Shown here one piece after another: positions 60,537-64,000 of a stretch of 64,000 bases of DNA. The notes below the pieces were generated by a model. The model had not been told where the DNA came from. It saw only the letters and a program-made list of their open reading frames with translations, and searched no databases. The position numbers were made by a program, and so were the translations under genes. The stretch is taken from positions 310,001-374,000 of the forward strand of contig NZ_RZNF01000007.1 in assembly GCF_003992725.1 (NCBI RefSeq). Direction: 5' to 3'. Position 1 is the stretch's first letter, and each line of letters begins with the position of its first letter. The stretch is from Rhodomicrobium lacus (GTDB lineage Bacteria; Pseudomonadota; Alphaproteobacteria; Rhizobiales; Rhodomicrobiaceae).

Positions 60537-61358
60537 TCAGGGGATCGTTTCCCGCACCTGCCCGCCTTGCGGCCCGCTTGCGACAGCGGACGCCGGAGGC
60601 GCGAAGGCTGCTTCCGGCAGGCGGATCTCCTGCAAATTCGGCTCTCTTGCCAGCGAACCGTGCAGGATCATGATCTTCTGCCAGATCTTGTTGCTGAGGG
60701 ACGCTGTCAATTGCTCGATATCGTTCACTGCATCGAAAATGACGGGATCGCGGATGCTTTGCGCGTAAAGTGCCGCGAACTTGCTGATGAGAGACAGCAT
60801 TTCCGAGCAATATTCGAGATAGCGGAGCAACTCGCGCGGGTTCAGGTCGCGGTCGGGCGAGGATCGCGTCGGCGGCAGGTTTGCCGCCATGGCCGCCGGA
60901 TCCTTGTTCATCTGGTGGCTGTCGACGACGTGGGCGAAGGCGCGCAGGCTGTGGAGGCCGCGGAGCGTCTTTTTGCGCTTCATGCGCGTGGCGCGGTTCG
61001 TCACGAAGAAGATCACGAGGGCGACCGAGACGGCAACATGAATCGCCGCGCTGACGCCCTGCATCGCCTGAAAGAACTCCTGCTGTTTTGCGAACTGGAT
61101 TTCGATCCATGGGATGCGGGCGAGGATGAAGACCGTGACCGCGAAGCCGACCATCGTCAGCGCGCCGATGACGAAATCCGCCGCGACGTTGCGCTTCGCG
61201 AGCAAACGCGCTTCCTGAGCGATAGCGTGGGCGTATTCGGCAAGGCGCGTGGCCTCACGAGTGAGGCCGCGATCGGGAAAACGCTCGGCCACGCGGTTCT
61301 TGAGCTGATAGGCGGACTTGATGACTTCGGTTTCATCAAGGGTCACGAAACGGGGCAT
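60537..61358 (-). CDS. membrane protein of unknown function
   Basis: 273 residues. Two membrane helices (about 63-82 and 103-123) are flanked by cytoplasmic helical parts: a basic N-terminus and a C-terminal 150 residues (ELLRYLEYCSEMLSLISKFA, VNDIEQLTASLSNKIWQKIM). Composition is typical of a genuine alphaproteobacterial gene. No family is recognised. Its position in the dapD-dapE strand is probably conserved in relatives. Confidence 0.72.
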   Translation of the reverse strand: MPRFVTLDETEVIKSAYQLKNRVAERFPDRGLTREATRLAEYAHAIAQEARLLAKRNVAADFVIGALTMVGFAVTVFILARIPWIEIQFAKQQEFFQAMQGVSAAIHVAVSVALVIFFVTNRATRMKRKKTLRGLHSLRAFAHVVDSHQMNKDPAAMAANLPPTRSSPDRDLNPRELLRYLEYCSEMLSLISKFAALYAQSIRDPVIFDAVNDIEQLTASLSNKIWQKIMILHGSLAREPNLQEIRLPEAAFAPPASAVASGPQGGQVRETIP

Positions 61359-61502
61359 GGGGTGCCTTCCCGCCGCTGAAACTGACTATTCGTTTTACAG
61401 GAAATGATCTGTGATCCGACCTTCCGGGTCGAACCTTCTCCTGCAACGAAAGCCGCCTTTTCGGGCTTTTCGTGGGCGGCTATGAGGCGGCGACCGGCGC
61501 TT

Positions 61503-62534
61503 TCACGGCTTTCCCGCGAGCGGATCGGGGCCGTATCGGTTCGGCCCTGTTTCGCCCTGCAGGATCCCGAACTGAAGAAATCCCCAGATCAGGGAAGCAA
61601 GAAAGAGCAGCCCGATGAAGTTGACCGCGCCCTCGCCGATGGCCGCTTGCGCCGCAAGCCCCGGCGCAAGGCCGAGGGCAAGGAACGGCGCAACGACGAG
61701 CAGGATCATCCAGCCGGAAAGCCCCCTGTCATGCAGGCGCTTCACGCCGAGCGCCAGCAGGTTCCATAAAGCAACGCAGAACACGAGCCCGGGAATGAAC
61801 ATCCACCGCGCGATTTCGGCCGCCACCGGCTTCGCCTCGGCGCTGTTGAGCCAGTCGCGGTTGTTCATGTTCTGCACGATTTCCGGGTGCCGGTTGAGGT
61901 AGTCTCCGAGGAAGAGAAACGACGCTGTCAGCACCGTCAGCACGACGGTGCTGACGAGCGTCGTCGCCCGCCACCAATGCGCGCGGCTCAGGCGGCCTTC
62001 CAATCCGAACAGGATGCTCCAGATGTCGTGATCGCCGCCATGATAGCCGGGCGGAAGCGTATCGGGACCGTGCGCGTTCGGGCCGGGCGTGCCGCGCAGC
62101 ACGCTCAGTTGCACGAACATGAAGATGGAAAAGCCGGTCAGCACGGCGGCAAGGAAGCCGGACGAGGCAGGCGTTCCCGTGTCGAGCGTATCCGTCATCG
62201 GCACAAGCGCCATGGCTATGGAGAAGCCGAAATAAGAATACCAAAGCCAGCGCGGCAAGTTGCGGTCGTGAAGGCGCTTCACGGACAGCGCGCTCATGGG
62301 CCAGGCTATGAGGGCGAAATAGCTGAGCCAGACCGGTTCCCACAAGCCCGACTGGTCGGCGGGGCGCTGCCAGACCGCAGGCGCGAGCGGATCGCCGGTC
62401 GCGAGCCACGAAAGGAGCGCGGCGAAGGCGAGACCGGCGCCCGTTACCGCGAGACTTCCGCCCCAGTATGTCAGCCGGTTGATGCGGCCGTGAAAGCCGA
62501 ACAACACTTCGCCCCAACCCATCGGATTCTCCAT
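61503..62534 (-). CDS. membrane protein with two DUF805 domains
   Basis: 343 residues from ATG 62534 with a GGGAG site; a longer frame upstream lacks one. The N-terminal half (LFGFHGRINRLTYWGGSLAV, SVKRLHDRNLP) and the C-terminal half (LFGLEGRLSRAHWWRATTLV, GVKRLHDRGLSGW) are each a complete DUF805 unit: [LF]F.GR..R..[YW]W, then KR.HD. Both halves end G.NR/NAYGPD-type (GPNAHGPD, GPNRYGPD). The protein is thus an internal duplication with about eight membrane helices. The function of DUF805 is unknown. Confidence 0.9.
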   Translation of the reverse strand: MENPMGWGEVLFGFHGRINRLTYWGGSLAVTGAGLAFAALLSWLATGDPLAPAVWQRPADQSGLWEPVWLSYFALIAWPMSALSVKRLHDRNLPRWLWYSYFGFSIAMALVPMTDTLDTGTPASSGFLAAVLTGFSIFMFVQLSVLRGTPGPNAHGPDTLPPGYHGGDHDIWSILFGLEGRLSRAHWWRATTLVSTVVLTVLTASFLFLGDYLNRHPEIVQNMNNRDWLNSAEAKPVAAEIARWMFIPGLVFCVALWNLLALGVKRLHDRGLSGWMILLVVAPFLALGLAPGLAAQAAIGEGAVNFIGLLFLASLIWGFLQFGILQGETGPNRYGPDPLAGKP

Positions 62535-62720
62535 CGCGCTCCCGGCGCCTTGAGTTTCCCGCATTTCATCGCAGAGCCGGAAGCCCGGTCTGTTGTTGCG
62601 GCCTTTTGCGTTTCGCAAGGAAGCGCAGACGGCTCGGTCACCCGTGATTTAACGCCAACACGGCATTTACAAACGCCCGCGACCAGCCCCGTTCAATCGG
62701 AACATTCAACGCGCGACACT

Positions 62721-63560
62721 CTATTCGCGCAGGAGATCGTTGATCGACGTCTTCGAGCGCGTCTTCTCATCGACGCGCTTCACGATCACCGCGCAGTAAA
62801 GCGACGGACCCGGCTCGCCTGAAGGCAGGGCCTTGCCCGGCATCGCTCCCGACACGACCACCGAATAAGGCGGCACGCGGCCATAGAAAACCTCGCCCGT
62901 CGCGCGATCCACGATTTTCGTCGACTGCCCGAGATAAACGCCCATCGACAGGACCGAGCCTTCGCCCACGATGACGCCCTCGGCCACCTCCGCGCGCGCG
63001 CCGATGAAGCAATTGTCCTCGATGATGACGGGGCCGGCCTGAAGCGGTTCCAGCACGCCGCCGATACCCGCGCCGCCCGAAAGGTGCACGTGTTTGCCGA
63101 TCTGCGCGCAAGAGCCGACGGTCGCCCAGGTGTCGACCATCGTGCCTTCGCCGACATGGGCGCCGACATTCACGAAGGACGGCATCAGCACCACGTTCTT
63201 CTCGATGAAGGCGGAGCGGCGCACGATGGACCCCGGAAGCGCGCGGAAGCCGGCGGCGCGAAAGCGCGCCTCGTCCCAGCCCGCAAACTTCGACGGAACC
63301 TTGTCCCACCACGGCCCCGGCGCTTCGCCGTCGCCGAGAAGTGTGTTGTCGTTCAGGCGGAACGAGAGAAGCACCGCCTTCTTCAGCCACTGGTTCACGA
63401 CCCATTCGCCGCCAACCTTCTCGGCCACGCGAGCCTTGCCCTCGTCGAGAAGCGAAAGTGCCGCTTCGACCGCCTCGGCAATTTCACCTTTCTGCCCGAA
63501 CCGGATGGACTGGCGATCCTCGAACGCGGCGTCGATGACCGCCTTCAAATCATTCGTCAT
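62721..63560 (-). CDS. dapD: 2,3,4,5-tetrahydropyridine-2,6-dicarboxylate N-succinyltransferase
   Basis: 279 residues; the ATG at 63560 has GGAGG upstream. The N-terminal helical domain is followed by hexapeptide repeats of the left-handed beta helix (about 105-230; [40 protein letters not shown]). It succinylates tetrahydrodipicolinate, the step whose product leads to the DapE substrate. With dapE on the same strand nearby, it forms the succinylase branch of lysine synthesis. Confidence 0.96.
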   Translation of the reverse strand: MTNDLKAVIDAAFEDRQSIRFGQKGEIAEAVEAALSLLDEGKARVAEKVGGEWVVNQWLKKAVLLSFRLNDNTLLGDGEAPGPWWDKVPSKFAGWDEARFRAAGFRALPGSIVRRSAFIEKNVVLMPSFVNVGAHVGEGTMVDTWATVGSCAQIGKHVHLSGGAGIGGVLEPLQAGPVIIEDNCFIGARAEVAEGVIVGEGSVLSMGVYLGQSTKIVDRATGEVFYGRVPPYSVVVSGAMPGKALPSGEPGPSLYCAVIVKRVDEKTRSKTSINDLLRE

Positions 63561-63758
63561 GGGTGGAAACCTCCCGCTTTCTTTCCTGCAAGTGCGTGCC
63601 CTCCGGCGACGCCCTCTGTCAAGCCGCTTGGACCGCCTGAAGGATCGCATCCTGCGGCTTAACGCGGTCTTCAGCACACAACCCGAAAGCGCACAGCGCG
63701 GTCGGGCGCATCCGCTATTCTGGCCATGAAGTCCCAGAAAACGCGAGTGAGGGGTCTA

Positions 63759-64000
63759 ATGTCAGGTTTCCCGTCCAGGCGCGCGTCGCTTGCTTGTTGT
63801 GCGATGCTGGTTTTCGCATTCGGCATCGGAGCGGCGACGGCGGCCGGGTTCGAATGCCCGGAGATCGGCAAGGGCGAGGTGCGGATTTCCCCCGTGCAGG
63901 CGAAGGTCTTCACGGACGGCAACTCCGCCGATCTAGCGAACGAGATCACGAGCCTGATCGTAAGCCTCAAGTCCCAGCGGCCCGGCATCGACTATTCGAG
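63759..64000 (+). CDS. exported protein, N-terminal part, runs off the right edge
   Basis: 81 residues are visible from ATG 63759, which follows GAGGGG; ATG 63726 would add 11. A signal peptide (SLACCAMLVFAFGIGAATAA) is followed by the mature start GFECPEIGKGEVRISPVQAK. It is divergent from dapD. The gene is incomplete, so no family can be assigned. Confidence 0.75.
   Translation, partial: MSGFPSRRASLACCAMLVFAFGIGAATAAGFECPEIGKGEVRISPVQAKVFTDGNSADLANEITSLIVSLKSQRPGIDYS

Noticed and set aside
1-64000. tRNA, rRNA, riboswitch
   Set aside because: Reading both strands, no stretch with tRNA arms or conserved rRNA or riboswitch segments was recognised. A covariance-model search would be needed to exclude small RNAs.

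Overview
The window looks like about 34 kb of accessory DNA joined to about 30 kb of ordinary chromosome from a GC-rich alphaproteobacterium. Dense ATGA operon overlaps, NocR/OccR-type LysR, DUF805, DUF3775 and DUF3108 proteins and dapD/dapE on one strand point to Hyphomicrobiales. A Rhodomicrobium-like organism is a guess from gene content only, because no rRNA or tRNA gene is present to confirm it.

Accessory half (1 to about 33.8 kb). Positions 1-3.5 kb hold plasmid-type genes: a probable partition pair, an array of eight TTCTAGCA half-sites, a Cro/C1-like regulator and an epsilon/zeta-like pair whose zeta P-loop is destroyed. Positions 3.7-7.8 kb hold an unusual envelope cluster: a membrane-anchored Clp-type AAA+ protein, two paralogous one-pass proteins sharing an LPCHY motif, and a divergent S41 protease homologue whose catalytic lysine is alanine. 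Positions 7.8-9.6 kb are a graveyard of toxin-antitoxin remnants. Positions 9.6-25.6 kb hold an APS-kinase/nucleotidyltransferase fusion, a PAPS-type sulfotransferase, a 2,992-residue RTX repeat protein, and its type I secretion ABC transporter and membrane-fusion protein. The secreted protein carries an acidic, tyrosine-rich segment, so the whole recalls the Xanthomonas Rax (sulfation plus type I secretion) system. Positions 25.7-29.8 kb hold a RloC/PrrC-like ATPase and a convergent CoiA-like nuclease candidate, probably a defence locus. Positions 30.2-33.7 kb hold VapBC, a MOBP-type relaxase with a ribbon-helix-helix partner, a possible oriT, and the tail of a serine recombinase.

Chromosomal half (33.9-64 kb). 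A TonB-dependent receptor, an MFS transporter, a LysR regulator, an unusual radical SAM protein and a PNPOx-fold protein form a probable regulon: the same dyad element lies before the receptor and between the LysR and radical SAM genes. Next come a VapBC-type pair, a DUF3108 protein, manC, a small secreted cysteine protein, an RND efflux pump with its adaptor, folK, an NYN-domain protein, a UdgB-type uracil-DNA glycosylase, a DUF3775 protein and a frameshifted phosphoesterase. They are followed by a NarL/FixJ regulator beside a two-subunit sodium/solute symporter, proline iminopeptidase, twin hairpin repeats, a lipid/isoprenyl-type methyltransferase, two paralogous small membrane proteins, dapE, a membrane protein, a double DUF805 protein and dapD. 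A secreted protein runs off the right edge.

All family assignments were made by reading motifs; no database search was possible. Start codons were chosen from visible ribosome-binding sites and overlaps.
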